A model generated the notes under the pieces. The model had not been told where the DNA came from. It saw only the letters and a list, made by a program, of their open reading frames with translations, and searched no databases. This document shows positions 41,070-49,601 of a stretch of DNA of 64,000 nucleotides, piece after piece. Both the position numbers and the translations under genes were made by a program. The DNA lies in assembly GCF_014204415.1 (NCBI RefSeq), contig NZ_JACHLE010000001.1, positions 1,612,001-1,676,000 on the forward strand, given 5' to 3'. Source of the DNA: Chryseobacterium defluvii (GTDB lineage: Bacteria > Bacteroidota > Bacteroidia > Flavobacteriales > Weeksellaceae). Every line of letters starts with the position of its first letter. Within the stretch, counting starts at the first letter, position 1.

Positions 41070-42251
41070 TTAATTTTTGTTTAATACATCCAATATAATC
41101 TGACAGCCTTGCCGGATCTCATACTTGCTTATAGTGAGGGGCGGAGATATCCTCAAATACTCATTCCTGTACAGCTGCCAGAAAACGACCAGGCCTTTTT
41201 CCATACATTGCCCGGCTACATCCAATGTATATTCAGGGGATCCTAAATTAACCGCGAGCATCAGGCCTTTTCCGTTAATATTCCTGATCTTTGGATGCAC
41301 CAAAAGCTCCCTGAACAGATTTTCTTTTTCTTCCACCTGATCCATCAGTCCGCTCTCCAGGACCTCTTTCAGGGTGGCATGGCTTGCTGCTGCGATCAAC
41401 GGATTTCCTCCAAAGGTAGTAATATGCCCAAGCTTAGGCGAATGAGACAGTGCTTCCATAATTTTTTTTGAGCTCATGAAAGCGCCCACCGGAACTCCGC
41501 CTCCCATCCCTTTGCCCATTACCAAAATATCCGGAACGATCTCAAAATGTTCAAAAGAGAACAGCTTACCTGTTCTTCCGAATCCCGGCTGTATCTCATC
41601 CAATATGAGAAGAGCTCCCATATCTTCGCATCTTTTCTTCAGTTTCTTTACATATCCATCATCCGGAACCAGAAATCCTGCAGCCCCCTGAATGGTTTCC
41701 ATAATGACACCCGCTGTTTTATCGGTAATCTTATCAAGATCATTCTCGTTATTGAATTCAATGAAATTTACCATTGGAAGTAACGGACGGAATTCTCTTT
41801 TATGGGTTTCATTTCCGGAAACACTCAATGCACCATGGGTATTGCCGTGATAAGAGTTTTTAAAAGAAACGATCTCCTCTCTTCCGGTATATCTTTTCGC
41901 GAGTTTCAAGCTTCCGTCAATAGCCTCTGCTCCACTGTTGACCAGATAGGTAACTTCCAAAGGGGGCGGAGTTGCCTCTGCCAGTAATCTGCACAATGCC
42001 ACCGGCTTTTCCTGGGCATATTCCCCATAGACCATAACGTGAAGATATCGATCTGCCTGCTCCTTGATCGCCTGAACTACTTTAGGATGAGAATGACCTA
42101 AGGTATTGGCAGACACTCCGGCCACAAAATCCAGGTATTTTCTGCCATCTGTCCCGAAAATATAGCTTCCTTCCGCCTTTTCAACTTCAAAACCTGCTGC
42201 AAATTTTGTAGTCTGTGCCTGATATATAAAAAAATCTTTTTGCATCTCCAT
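41070..42251 (-). CDS. Aspartate aminotransferase family protein (class III PLP)
   Basis: The product is 393 residues from the ATG at 42251 (or 391 from 42245). An upstream in-frame ATG at 42284 lies above the predicted transcript start, since a TAGCTTTG box sits at 42269-42276. It has fold-I class III features: DFVAGVSANTLGHSHP, VNSGAEAIDGSLKLAKRYTGR, SYHGNTHGALSVSGN, LILDEIQPGFGRTGKLF (PLP-phosphate Asp), PDILVMGKGMGGGVPVGAF with the PLP lysine in the GKG triplet, and TTFGGNPLIAAAS. Acetylornithine, ornithine or other omega-amino substrates are possible; not decidable here. It has no ligand-specific neighbours. Confidence 0.9.
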   Translation of the reverse strand: MEMQKDFFIYQAQTTKFAAGFEVEKAEGSYIFGTDGRKYLDFVAGVSANTLGHSHPKVVQAIKEQADRYLHVMVYGEYAQEKPVALCRLLAEATPPPLEVTYLVNSGAEAIDGSLKLAKRYTGREEIVSFKNSYHGNTHGALSVSGNETHKREFRPLLPMVNFIEFNNENDLDKITDKTAGVIMETIQGAAGFLVPDDGYVKKLKKRCEDMGALLILDEIQPGFGRTGKLFSFEHFEIVPDILVMGKGMGGGVPVGAFMSSKKIMEALSHSPKLGHITTFGGNPLIAAASHATLKEVLESGLMDQVEEKENLFRELLVHPKIRNINGKGLMLAVNLGSPEYTLDVAGQCMEKGLVVFWQLYRNEYLRISPPLTISKYEIRQGCQIILDVLNKN

Positions 42252-42268
42252 TTTCGTAAAAATTTCAG

Positions 42269-42276
42269 CAAAGCTA
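42269..42276 (-). promoter_or_regulatory. Candidate -7 box (TAGCTTTG) setting the start of the class III aminotransferase
   Basis: Full consensus match, 17 bases upstream of the ATG at 42251. Its position makes the upstream ATG at 42284 untranscribed. Confidence 0.48.
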
Positions 42277-42388
42277 AAAAACATTCATTAAATGCCGAAA
42301 TTATCCCGATAGAATAAAAAAATCACCCTTAACATAAATAGCAAGGGTGATCACCAAATCAAAAAAATATTAATATAGTTTTTATTTA

Positions 42389-43165
42389 TTACAAAACTTT
42401 CTCTACTGTTACATAACTGTTACTGGTAACGTTATAGGATGTTGTACCTCCGATTTCTGAGATCGCTTCCAGAGTTATATACTGCCCCTGTACTGCATAT
42501 ACAGAAAAATCAAGGTTGATCTTTCTGTTGGTACCATCAAAGTTCACTGTATTTTCCAAAAGCTGGAATCTCTGAACGTCATTAACATACAGACTGGCAC
42601 CCAACCTGTTACTAAATGATCCTGCAGGACCTGTAAAATTCAGGTTTAAATTAATCCTGTACAAACCTGTCTGCCGGATATACAATCTGTTAAGATTTAC
42701 TCCGCTTGTTGCTATATTGGTTTTTAATCTTAATGGATCTGCCAGAAAATTAGGTTTGTCTATCAGGGAATTTATGGGTAATAATACAGCTCCCGAAGTA
42801 GTGGAGACAGCATTGATCTGAAATCTTGATATATTATCTGACTCTATTTCAAATGCTTTGCTCCAAACCAATCCGTCAAAAACCATGACCTGACCTGTGC
42901 TTTTTACAAACAACAACATTCCTCTGAGTGCCTCTATCCTTGTAACCGGGGCATTTACACCTGTGAAAGGCAAATTGACAGCAGCATCCACTGCAGGAAG
43001 CCCGAAACCTTTTACACCGGAAGCTTCATTAGCATTGGTAATATACATCATTACCTGATCATTTCCACTGGCATTGGAGTCAGGGTTTGAAATGCTGGTA
43101 AAATTCACTTGTGCACTGCAAATACTCATGATGAGTAAAGGGATGCAGTATATAAATTTTTTCAT
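42389..43165 (-). CDS. Exported protein with C1q/TNF-like tail (third of operon)
   Basis: The 258-residue product has a signal peptide ending at CSAQ (residue 19). A head of about 100 residues (GKGFGLPAVD-type VKGFGLPAVDAAVNL, RGMLLFVKSTGQVMVFDGLVW) precedes a C-terminal domain: YIRQTGLYRINLNLNFTG, then LGASLYVNDVQR and VYAVQGQYITLEAISE. This strand pattern resembles the C1q/TNF jelly roll seen in many bacterial surface proteins. There is no T9SS domain. Its upstream neighbour ends 3 bases before it starts; the three genes 42389-44897 form one operon and look like diverged copies. Confidence 0.72.
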   Translation of the reverse strand: MKKFIYCIPLLIMSICSAQVNFTSISNPDSNASGNDQVMMYITNANEASGVKGFGLPAVDAAVNLPFTGVNAPVTRIEALRGMLLFVKSTGQVMVFDGLVWSKAFEIESDNISRFQINAVSTTSGAVLLPINSLIDKPNFLADPLRLKTNIATSGVNLNRLYIRQTGLYRINLNLNFTGPAGSFSNRLGASLYVNDVQRFQLLENTVNFDGTNRKINLDFSVYAVQGQYITLEAISEIGGTTSYNVTSNSYVTVEKVL

Positions 43166-43168
43166 GGT

Positions 43169-43996
43169 TTAATAAGCTTTGATTAAACGGGCGGCAACGT
43201 ATGAGTAAATTGTACTGGTATCTGTACCGTAAGCTGCAAGAGCTCCTCCTGAAACGGCAGTTGAGCTTATTCCCGGGACTACTCTTATTTCAGCTCCCGC
43301 CGGTAAAGAAATGGTTTGTGAGAAACTGGATGTTTTATTTCCTTGTGTATCGATTACAAAAATAATAGAGTAGTTTGTTTTGGAAACTACAGTTTCCCAT
43401 GCGGAAGCCGTAGTATATTTTACCTGCAGGGTCAGTTTAAATTCCGTGATCCCTGCCTGAAACCCGATAGTACCTCCGGTAAATCCCAAAGCAACTCCTA
43501 TATCATATAATCCTGCTGTCTTAACAGTCACCGAACTGGCATTTTTAATGAGAAGATTATCTACAAGCACCTGGCTTCTGTCATCTGGGGCAAGATAGGT
43601 AGGAGTATTTGTTGCGAAACAAAAACCTATCCCAAAGGATATACACGGAATAGTAATTCCTGTTGAAACCCCCAACCTTGAAGTTCTGGTCTGGAAAATA
43701 CCCTGTATCTGTCTCGCGGGATTCCATGCATAGCCGTCATACTTATAATACTGATCATCATTTTTACTATAAATAAGCCCTCCAATAAGATTGGGGTAAT
43801 CATCAAATATATCATTTGCAGACGCATTATATCTCGGAAACGCTGTATAGGCATTTGCAAACGGAAGTATTACTCCTTTTGTTCCGTCTATCACTTTTAC
43901 GATATTCTTATTACTATTATCAGCACTTCCGATAGTTATTTGTCCGAAACAGTAGCACTGAAATATCATTATTATTAAAAATAGTATCTTTTTCAT
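43169..43996 (-). CDS. Exported protein with C1q/TNF-like tail (second of operon)
   Basis: The 275-residue product has a signal peptide (MKKILFLIIMIFQCYCFGQ). The head reads GTKGVILPFANAYTAFP (the TKG.LLP-type module), then GLIYSKNDDQYYKYDGYAWNP. The C-terminal part has VKTAGLYDIGVALGFTG, LQVKYTTASAWETVVSK and SLPAGAEIRVVPGIS, again like a C1q/TNF jelly roll. It begins 1 base after the stop of the first gene of the operon and ends 3 bases before the third gene. No sorting domain seen. Confidence 0.72.
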   Translation of the reverse strand: MKKILFLIIMIFQCYCFGQITIGSADNSNKNIVKVIDGTKGVILPFANAYTAFPRYNASANDIFDDYPNLIGGLIYSKNDDQYYKYDGYAWNPARQIQGIFQTRTSRLGVSTGITIPCISFGIGFCFATNTPTYLAPDDRSQVLVDNLLIKNASSVTVKTAGLYDIGVALGFTGGTIGFQAGITEFKLTLQVKYTTASAWETVVSKTNYSIIFVIDTQGNKTSSFSQTISLPAGAEIRVVPGISSTAVSGGALAAYGTDTSTIYSYVAARLIKAY

Positions 43997-43997
43997 T

Positions 43998-44897
43998 TTA
44001 CTGCATATTTATTTTTTCAACAATTATCTCAGAGATACCGTTTCCCGTAGTATTCATGGAAAAATACATATTGCTTCCCAGGCACCCTCCTGCCAGCATC
44101 ACCTGATTACCATAAAACCTTAACCTCAACCTGTCACCTGCATTAAAGACCCCTACATAAGTAAAGGCTAAAGACTGCCCCACATCAATAGATCCGGGGG
44201 CTAAGGTCGCTACGGATAAAAGGCCGCCATTCGAGCTGCTGGAACTGTTATTAATAGGTGCCCACGTAGCACCATTATCAGAACTAAGCTCTAAATTGAG
44301 TCTTGAATACAAGTTGGTGGAGGCTGATAGGCAAAAAGCTTCTGACACCTCAACCGCCCCACTCTTAAAGGATATTTTATATAATCCCCTTGTCTTAATA
44401 TTGATCATATTACTGGGGGTACTCACCAAAGCCACATCACTAAAAATATCATTGAAAGCCGGACTGTTTGAAGTAAAGGGGACATCAACAGCAGCACAGG
44501 TCCTGTCGACAGCAAACAGACAGTTAGGAAAGTTACAATTCTGGCAGGTAGTGGTGACAACTCCGTTTCTTATAAAACGTGCCATTTTATTGTTCTTCAT
44601 GGTCGTGACAATCGGATCCGAGATCTTCCATACCGTCCCGTCATTTTGAACAATACTTCCTGTTTCGCGATTAAAGATTACGGAACCCTGTGTACCATTC
44701 CCTGTGGTTCCGACAGCGGAGGCTGGCAATTGTGAGGCCAAGTTGGCTCTTGGCATTCGGGCAGCTGAATTGTCCTGTTTTACATGCAGCTGCGTTCTGA
44801 TATCGGGTTGAAAAGAGGCTTCTTTTGAAATCCCAACTTGTGCACTTATCTTTAGGCCAAAGACCATAAAGATTAAGCAAATAATTTTCGCTTTCAT
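43998..44897 (-). CDS. Exported protein with C1q/TNF-like tail (first of operon)
   Basis: The 299-residue product has a signal peptide (KAKIICLIFMVFGLKISAQ). The head is VGISKEASFQPDIRTQLHVKQ, then AARMPRANLASQLP and QGSVIFNRETGSIVQNDGTVWKI, a variant of the module in the gene at 3071. The tail has IKTRGLYKISFKSGAVEV, LELSSDNGATWAPI and FNAGDRLRLRFYGNQ, consistent with a C1q/TNF-type fold. Several Cys residues in the tail (VVTTTCQNCNFPNC, FCLSAS, GGCLGSN) may form disulfides. It opens the operon. Confidence 0.75.
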   Translation of the reverse strand: MKAKIICLIFMVFGLKISAQVGISKEASFQPDIRTQLHVKQDNSAARMPRANLASQLPASAVGTTGNGTQGSVIFNRETGSIVQNDGTVWKISDPIVTTMKNNKMARFIRNGVVTTTCQNCNFPNCLFAVDRTCAAVDVPFTSNSPAFNDIFSDVALVSTPSNMINIKTRGLYKISFKSGAVEVSEAFCLSASTNLYSRLNLELSSDNGATWAPINNSSSSSNGGLLSVATLAPGSIDVGQSLAFTYVGVFNAGDRLRLRFYGNQVMLAGGCLGSNMYFSMNTTGNGISEIIVEKINMQ

Positions 44898-45228
44898 CTT
44901 TGTTAGTTTTTTGAGTACAATCTGAATGCTTAAATATACAAAATATTATAAAACAAAACATATGTATTTTACAATGCTAAACATATAAAAATGAAAATAT
45001 ATCATCCGAAAACAAAATATACTAAATAATAATTAACGTAAATCGAATTATAATAAATATAATTATTCAATAAACTGTGAATAATTATATAATTTTCAAT
45101 TGAAAAAATCAGAAATTAAAACAGATATCTCATGTTTAGAACCAGAAAATAAAAAAACAATTCACCAATTTTTGAAAAACGGTGAATTGTTTTAATATCT
45201 ACAATAATCGTAATTTTTTTTAAGGATA
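44898..45228. other. Intergenic gap with one terminator
   Basis: Extremely AT-rich. The only clear element is the hairpin at 45154-45193. I could not find a convincing -7 box for the operon starting at 44897. Confidence 0.5.
45154..45193. terminator. Terminator after the OstA-like gene
   Basis: AAAACAATTCACC (45154-45166) and GGTGAATTGTTTT (45181-45193) are perfect 13-bp complements, 35 bases after the OstA-like stop, flanked by A and T runs. Confidence 0.85.
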
Positions 45229-46974
45229 TTACTTTCTAACCCTTTTCGGCTTTTGGGCTTCTTCTTTAGCTTTTTCTTTCTCAATAGCCTCCTGGGCCTG
45301 GTCATAAAGCTTATTATCCATTTCGTATTTTATTTCTTCATAATCAGGTGTATCTACCAGGATATCCTGCCATTTCCTGATCCTGTCCTTTGTATTCCAG
45401 TTAAAGTCAGGGAATTTTCTTCCTGAAGGTTCTATCATGCTCATCGGATAGGTATCTGAAGTAGCCCCGATACTGCATGATATGATTTGTAATGCCTTCT
45501 CTTCAAATAATGCCCCTATAATGCCACAGGAAGATAAGGTAATCCCGATCCGCTCTTTTTCCTTTGTCTGCTGGTTAACGTCATCCACATATACTATGGA
45601 TTGGGCATTCCCTATCACTTTTGCCTCCTTTATATCATTATTCTGGTAATAAACGGTCATGAGCTTCCCTTTGACCTGATTGAACTCGTCTTTAAGGGTT
45701 AATGAATCTACCTTACTTATGGCAAAAGCATTCCCTATTACTTTCAGGGAATCTATATTTTCGGTTTCCGTATTAAAATAGGCTTCTATTTTATCTCCTG
45801 TCACCTGCTTTTCACCACTCCAAAGTATCGGTTTTGTGTACATATGAAGGATACCATCCGTTTCATTGAATGCCAGTGAGTCCGCTCTTCCCTGGGCATT
45901 CGATTTATAAAACCTTCCTTTTCGGAAAGCCCTCAGGAAACTTTTCTTAACAGCAGCGTCTTTAGCATCGGGTTTTTGGTACGAAATGATTTTTTCAGAA
46001 GCAAAGTATATGGAATCTTTTTCAAGGATTTTTACGGCATACGGGTTTTTGGTGATCATAGCAGAGTCATTCTTCTCAAATATCTCGCCATATCCTCCTT
46101 TGATATACCGCCTTTCTTTCGGGTCATCCAGGGTTACATTCCCTGTAGCCTTTCCAAATCCCGAGAGCTGATTATAATACATTTCGTCTCCGGTAAGGAT
46201 CTTGTCATTATAGAAAATCCTGGAATTTTTATACAAAAAGGATTCCTTAGTATTCATATTATACTTACCCTTTTCTGTAAAAATACGATTCTTAGGATTT
46301 TTTTTATTGGTAATGGTAGTCGGGCCGCTAATATCTACAATATTGGTATTCTGGTTCTGCACTACATTGATTCCTTCCAGAGTATAATCACGGTCTTCGA
46401 TCTTTACATTTCCGCTAAGGTCTATGGTACGGGTAGTCAGGAAATACGTTGCAGATTTGGCATAAGTCGTACTCTTACCATCATTGATAGTACCTCCCAT
46501 ATTAAAGTATGCCTGATTTGAAATCCTGTCATAGTACATGGTCTCTGTCCGGATCACTGTCCCTTTGGGATCGGTAAGCACCACATTTTTTCTGGCAACC
46601 CCTTTCTGAGTATTCCCGTCATATTCCATTTCTGCTGCGGTAATCACGGAACCATCTGCATTCTGGAGCCTGGCATTGCCAATAGCCTTCACAAAATTCT
46701 CCTCATCATAGATCACAACCTCATCGGCTGTAAGAACAGAACCCTGATGCTCAATTTTCACATTGCCCTCAAGATGCCTGTTCCCGTCATATTTCTCAGG
46801 ATTCTTCTTTATAAAATCGGCATTGATAATATGAACCTTGTCTTCAGGTTTTACCTGCTGCGGCTGGTTTTTTACAGGATTCTGTAAATAAGGATCTCTT
46901 TGTGCAGGCTTTTGCCTGTCCTGTGCATAAGTAATCGTGGAAATAAAAACCACTAGAAAAAAAAACAGTCTCAT
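45229..46974 (-). CDS. OstA/LptA-like LPS transport protein
   Basis: The 581-residue protein has a signal peptide (MRLFFFLVVFISTITYAQ) and repeated OstA/LptA beta-jelly-roll segments: GNRHLEGNVKIEHQGSVLTADEVVIYDEENF in pieces, AMEYDGNTQKGVARKNV, TRTIDLSGNVKIEDRDYTLEG, and later KATGNVTLDDPKERR and LSFNETDG-type segments. Such proteins form the periplasmic bridge that carries LPS to the outer membrane. The standard LptA is about 180 residues; this long form is the usual one in Bacteroidota. A Cys-containing domain and an acidic/basic coil (residues 545-581) end it. The Fur-like gene precedes it by 3 bases. Confidence 0.85.
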   Translation of the reverse strand: MRLFFFLVVFISTITYAQDRQKPAQRDPYLQNPVKNQPQQVKPEDKVHIINADFIKKNPEKYDGNRHLEGNVKIEHQGSVLTADEVVIYDEENFVKAIGNARLQNADGSVITAAEMEYDGNTQKGVARKNVVLTDPKGTVIRTETMYYDRISNQAYFNMGGTINDGKSTTYAKSATYFLTTRTIDLSGNVKIEDRDYTLEGINVVQNQNTNIVDISGPTTITNKKNPKNRIFTEKGKYNMNTKESFLYKNSRIFYNDKILTGDEMYYNQLSGFGKATGNVTLDDPKERRYIKGGYGEIFEKNDSAMITKNPYAVKILEKDSIYFASEKIISYQKPDAKDAAVKKSFLRAFRKGRFYKSNAQGRADSLAFNETDGILHMYTKPILWSGEKQVTGDKIEAYFNTETENIDSLKVIGNAFAISKVDSLTLKDEFNQVKGKLMTVYYQNNDIKEAKVIGNAQSIVYVDDVNQQTKEKERIGITLSSCGIIGALFEEKALQIISCSIGATSDTYPMSMIEPSGRKFPDFNWNTKDRIRKWQDILVDTPDYEEIKYEMDNKLYDQAQEAIEKEKAKEEAQKPKRVRK

Positions 46975-46977
46975 TGA

Positions 46978-47454
46978 TCAGTCATTCTTGGTGCCATAAA
47001 AGTACAGCGAATGAGAATCAATTTTTACGCCAAATGCATCTTCAATGGCTTCTTTTATTCCCTGGATCCTGGGATCACAAAATTCGATGATCTCTTCAAT
47101 TTCCTTGTCCGAATCTTTTTTGTAGATCACCAGATGGTCATGCTGCTTATCAAAATAAGACTTTTCGTAGGAAGAGGACGTCAGGGTCTTTTCACCGAAC
47201 TGATGCTTACGGATCAGGCCTGCATCAAGGAAAATTTCTATGGTATTATAAATCGTTGCTTTAGATACATGGTATTTTTTCTGCATCATCAGAAGGTAGA
47301 GATCATCCACATTGAAGTGATGATCCATATTATAGATCTCTTCCAATATGGTATATCGTTCAGGGGTGTTCCTGAAACCTTTTTCCAATAAGTAGTTTCT
47401 CAGAACATCCTTGATTAAAGCAATATTTTTTTCTTTTTGTATCGTGTCCATCAA
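46978..47454 (-). CDS. Fur-family transcriptional regulator without CxxC zinc pairs
   Basis: The 158-residue protein has the Fur winged helix (residues 20-85): FRNTPERYTILEEIYNMDHHFNVDDLY in pieces, then HVSKATIYNTIEIFLDAGLI. The dimer domain retains the H-x-H-type metal site (KQHDHLVIY) and EEIIEFCDPRIQG. The structural-zinc Cys pairs found in typical Fur (HLICLDCGK) are absent: the segment reads HLVIYKKDSDK. Bacteroidota Fur proteins may differ here, so this does not prove loss of metal sensing. It starts the Fur-OstA operon, with a TAAATTTG box 13 bases upstream. Confidence 0.85.
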   Translation of the reverse strand: MMDTIQKEKNIALIKDVLRNYLLEKGFRNTPERYTILEEIYNMDHHFNVDDLYLLMMQKKYHVSKATIYNTIEIFLDAGLIRKHQFGEKTLTSSSYEKSYFDKQHDHLVIYKKDSDKEIEEIIEFCDPRIQGIKEAIEDAFGVKIDSHSLYFYGTKND

Positions 47455-47466
47455 TAAAATTATCTA

Positions 47467-47474
47467 CAAATTTA
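47467..47474 (-). promoter_or_regulatory. Candidate -7 box (TAAATTTG) for the Fur-OstA operon
   Basis: Minus-strand full match, 12 bases before the ATG at 47454. No -33 TTG at normal spacing. Confidence 0.38.
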
Positions 47475-47495
47475 TTGATTTTTATTTAAACTTTA

Positions 47496-49487
47496 TTATG
47501 AATAATGTCGGGTAAATCCTGCCTGCTCAATCTTGGTATCATACACTGTAAGCTCGGTAATAGGTGCGGATTCAACTTCCACGTTATGCGAACTGACGCC
47601 CCATGCCTTGAAATCATCGCTTCCGATATACTTTACAAAGTTGTAAATATTAAGGGTGATCTTTTGCTTCACCGTGAGAAGGATATCGTTGATATAGGTG
47701 TTATCTATAATCACATATTTCAGATCCGGTGGAATGTTATGGGCCCTTAGAGACGGGTGGCTGCTTCTTGAAGGTATCGTTCCGTCAGCCATCAGATCTT
47801 TTAAAACGATATTAAAATAGTCATTGATCCTGCGGTCTACTTTAAATCCTAGTAAGAAGTTGATCTTATAGATCGTGCCCGGCAAGATCTCGTCGACCGT
47901 ATATTTGAATGTATACGGATCTTCCTGGTTCACAATGCTTAAAATAAAGTAATGATCTGCCCTTTTCGGCTGTTTTTTGATGATGGAATAAATTATTTTG
48001 GACTCTACTTCATCATTTCTTTTTGCACGGCTTAAATAGGCAAGATTTGTTGCATATTTAGGGATGGTTTCATCCAGCTTCATGTCTTTAATGATAGATA
48101 CATACTTTTCGATCTTCACAAACTGGATAAAGTTGGCTTTTATGAGTCTTCCGTTATACCATGCATACATGCAGATCGCTATAAATCCACCCAGAACCAT
48201 AGTTAGCCATCCTCCGTCAATAAATTTGATCACATTAGCATAGAAGAACCCTGACTCCAGGAACAGATACACAGCCCCGAAACCTATTATGAAAAATTTG
48301 CTTACCCTTGTTCTGCTCAGCCAGAATAGCAGCAATATGGTGGTCATCAACATCGTGATGGTGATCGTTAAACCATAAGCAGCTTCCATATGCTCAGATT
48401 TCTGGAAGAATACAACGACTACAAAGCAAAATGCCATTAACCCCCAGTTGATCCTTGGAATATACATCTGTCCTTTGATCCCGGACGGATATTCAATATG
48501 CTGGTTAGGCCAGAATGAAATGGACATTGCTTCGGAAAACATAGTGAATGATCCCGTAATTACGGCCTGACTGGCAATAATAGCCGCTGCCGTTGCTAAA
48601 ATCACTCCCGGCAAAACAGCCCATTGCGGCATAATCCCAAAGAAAGGATTGACCCCGGTGAATACCTGCTGATAGTTATCTAGCAACCATGCTCCCTGTC
48701 CCAGATAATTGAGGATAAGCATTATTTTTACGAAGATCCAGCTCACTCTGATGTTTTTTGCACCACAGTGTCCAAGATCGGAATACAGAGCCTCTGCTCC
48801 GGTCGTACAAAGGAAAACCGCCCCCATGATCACAATTGCACTTGATGAATGCGTAATCAGATTGTAAGCATACATCGGGTTGAAAGCTTTTAAAATCTCG
48901 ATATGATCAAAAATATGGATGGACCCAAAAGCACCCAAAACCAGGAACCACGTGACCATGATAGGACCAAAGAATTTACCAATGGAAGCTGTCCCGAATT
49001 GCTGCACCACAAAGATCACAAATAAAATGACCAGAGTGATAATAACTACGGGGGTTTCCGGATTATAGATTTTGAGGCCTTCAATAGCTGACATTACAGT
49101 TAAGGAAGGGGTAATTACGCTATCTGCCACCAGGGTTGATGCCCCGATAATGGCAACCACATAGAGCCATTTTTTCTTGAGCTTCTTTACCAGTGAATAA
49201 AGTGCCAGGATCCCGCCTTCCCCTTTGTTATCTGCCCTTAAAGCAATAATAACATATTTAATGGTGGTTTGGAGAGTCAATGTCCAGATAATACAGGACA
49301 AAGCGCCTTCAATATACTCATCAAATGGCATTGAAGCTCCGTCTTTCCGGGCGTTAACAATCGCCTTCATTACGTAAAGAGGAGATGTTCCGATATCACC
49401 AAATACAATACCTAAGGATACAATGACTCCTACAAATGAGAGCTTCTTAAGATCAAAGTGGTGACCACCTTCTGTAACTTCTGCCAT
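47496..49487 (-). CDS. kup: KUP-family potassium transporter
   Basis: The 663-residue inner-membrane protein matches K+ uptake permeases (K+/H+ symport). It opens GVIVSLGIVFGDIGTSPLYV, the family signature, then about 12 membrane helices (residues 15-450) including LYSLVKKLKKKWLYVVAI, GAVFLCTTGAEALYSDLGH and PSGIKGQMYIPRINWGLM. A cytosolic C-terminal domain of about 190 residues follows (ISIVNQEDPYTFKYTVDEI). Length is typical. It is a single gene. Confidence 0.95.
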   Translation of the reverse strand: MAEVTEGGHHFDLKKLSFVGVIVSLGIVFGDIGTSPLYVMKAIVNARKDGASMPFDEYIEGALSCIIWTLTLQTTIKYVIIALRADNKGEGGILALYSLVKKLKKKWLYVVAIIGASTLVADSVITPSLTVMSAIEGLKIYNPETPVVIITLVILFVIFVVQQFGTASIGKFFGPIMVTWFLVLGAFGSIHIFDHIEILKAFNPMYAYNLITHSSSAIVIMGAVFLCTTGAEALYSDLGHCGAKNIRVSWIFVKIMLILNYLGQGAWLLDNYQQVFTGVNPFFGIMPQWAVLPGVILATAAAIIASQAVITGSFTMFSEAMSISFWPNQHIEYPSGIKGQMYIPRINWGLMAFCFVVVVFFQKSEHMEAAYGLTITITMLMTTILLLFWLSRTRVSKFFIIGFGAVYLFLESGFFYANVIKFIDGGWLTMVLGGFIAICMYAWYNGRLIKANFIQFVKIEKYVSIIKDMKLDETIPKYATNLAYLSRAKRNDEVESKIIYSIIKKQPKRADHYFILSIVNQEDPYTFKYTVDEILPGTIYKINFLLGFKVDRRINDYFNIVLKDLMADGTIPSRSSHPSLRAHNIPPDLKYVIIDNTYINDILLTVKQKITLNIYNFVKYIGSDDFKAWGVSSHNVEVESAPITELTVYDTKIEQAGFTRHYS

Positions 49488-49512
49488 ATCAGCAATTTTA
49501 ATTTTAAAAGCG

Positions 49513-49520
49513 CAAATTTA
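49513..49520 (-). promoter_or_regulatory. Candidate -7 box (TAAATTTG) for kup
   Basis: Full match on the minus strand, 26 bases before the kup ATG. Confidence 0.38.
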
Positions 49521-49568
49521 AATGAAATTTACATCCCTCAGCATTTTTCTTCATGAATATAATAAATG

Positions 49569-49595
49569 AAAAAACTCCCTTTCGGAAGTTTTTTT
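49569..49595 (-). terminator. Terminator after pdhB
   Basis: AAAAAACT-C-CC, loop TTTC, GG-A-AGTTTTTT with one mismatch, just downstream of the pdhB stop. Confidence 0.8.
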
Positions 49596-49601
49596 CTATA
49601 A

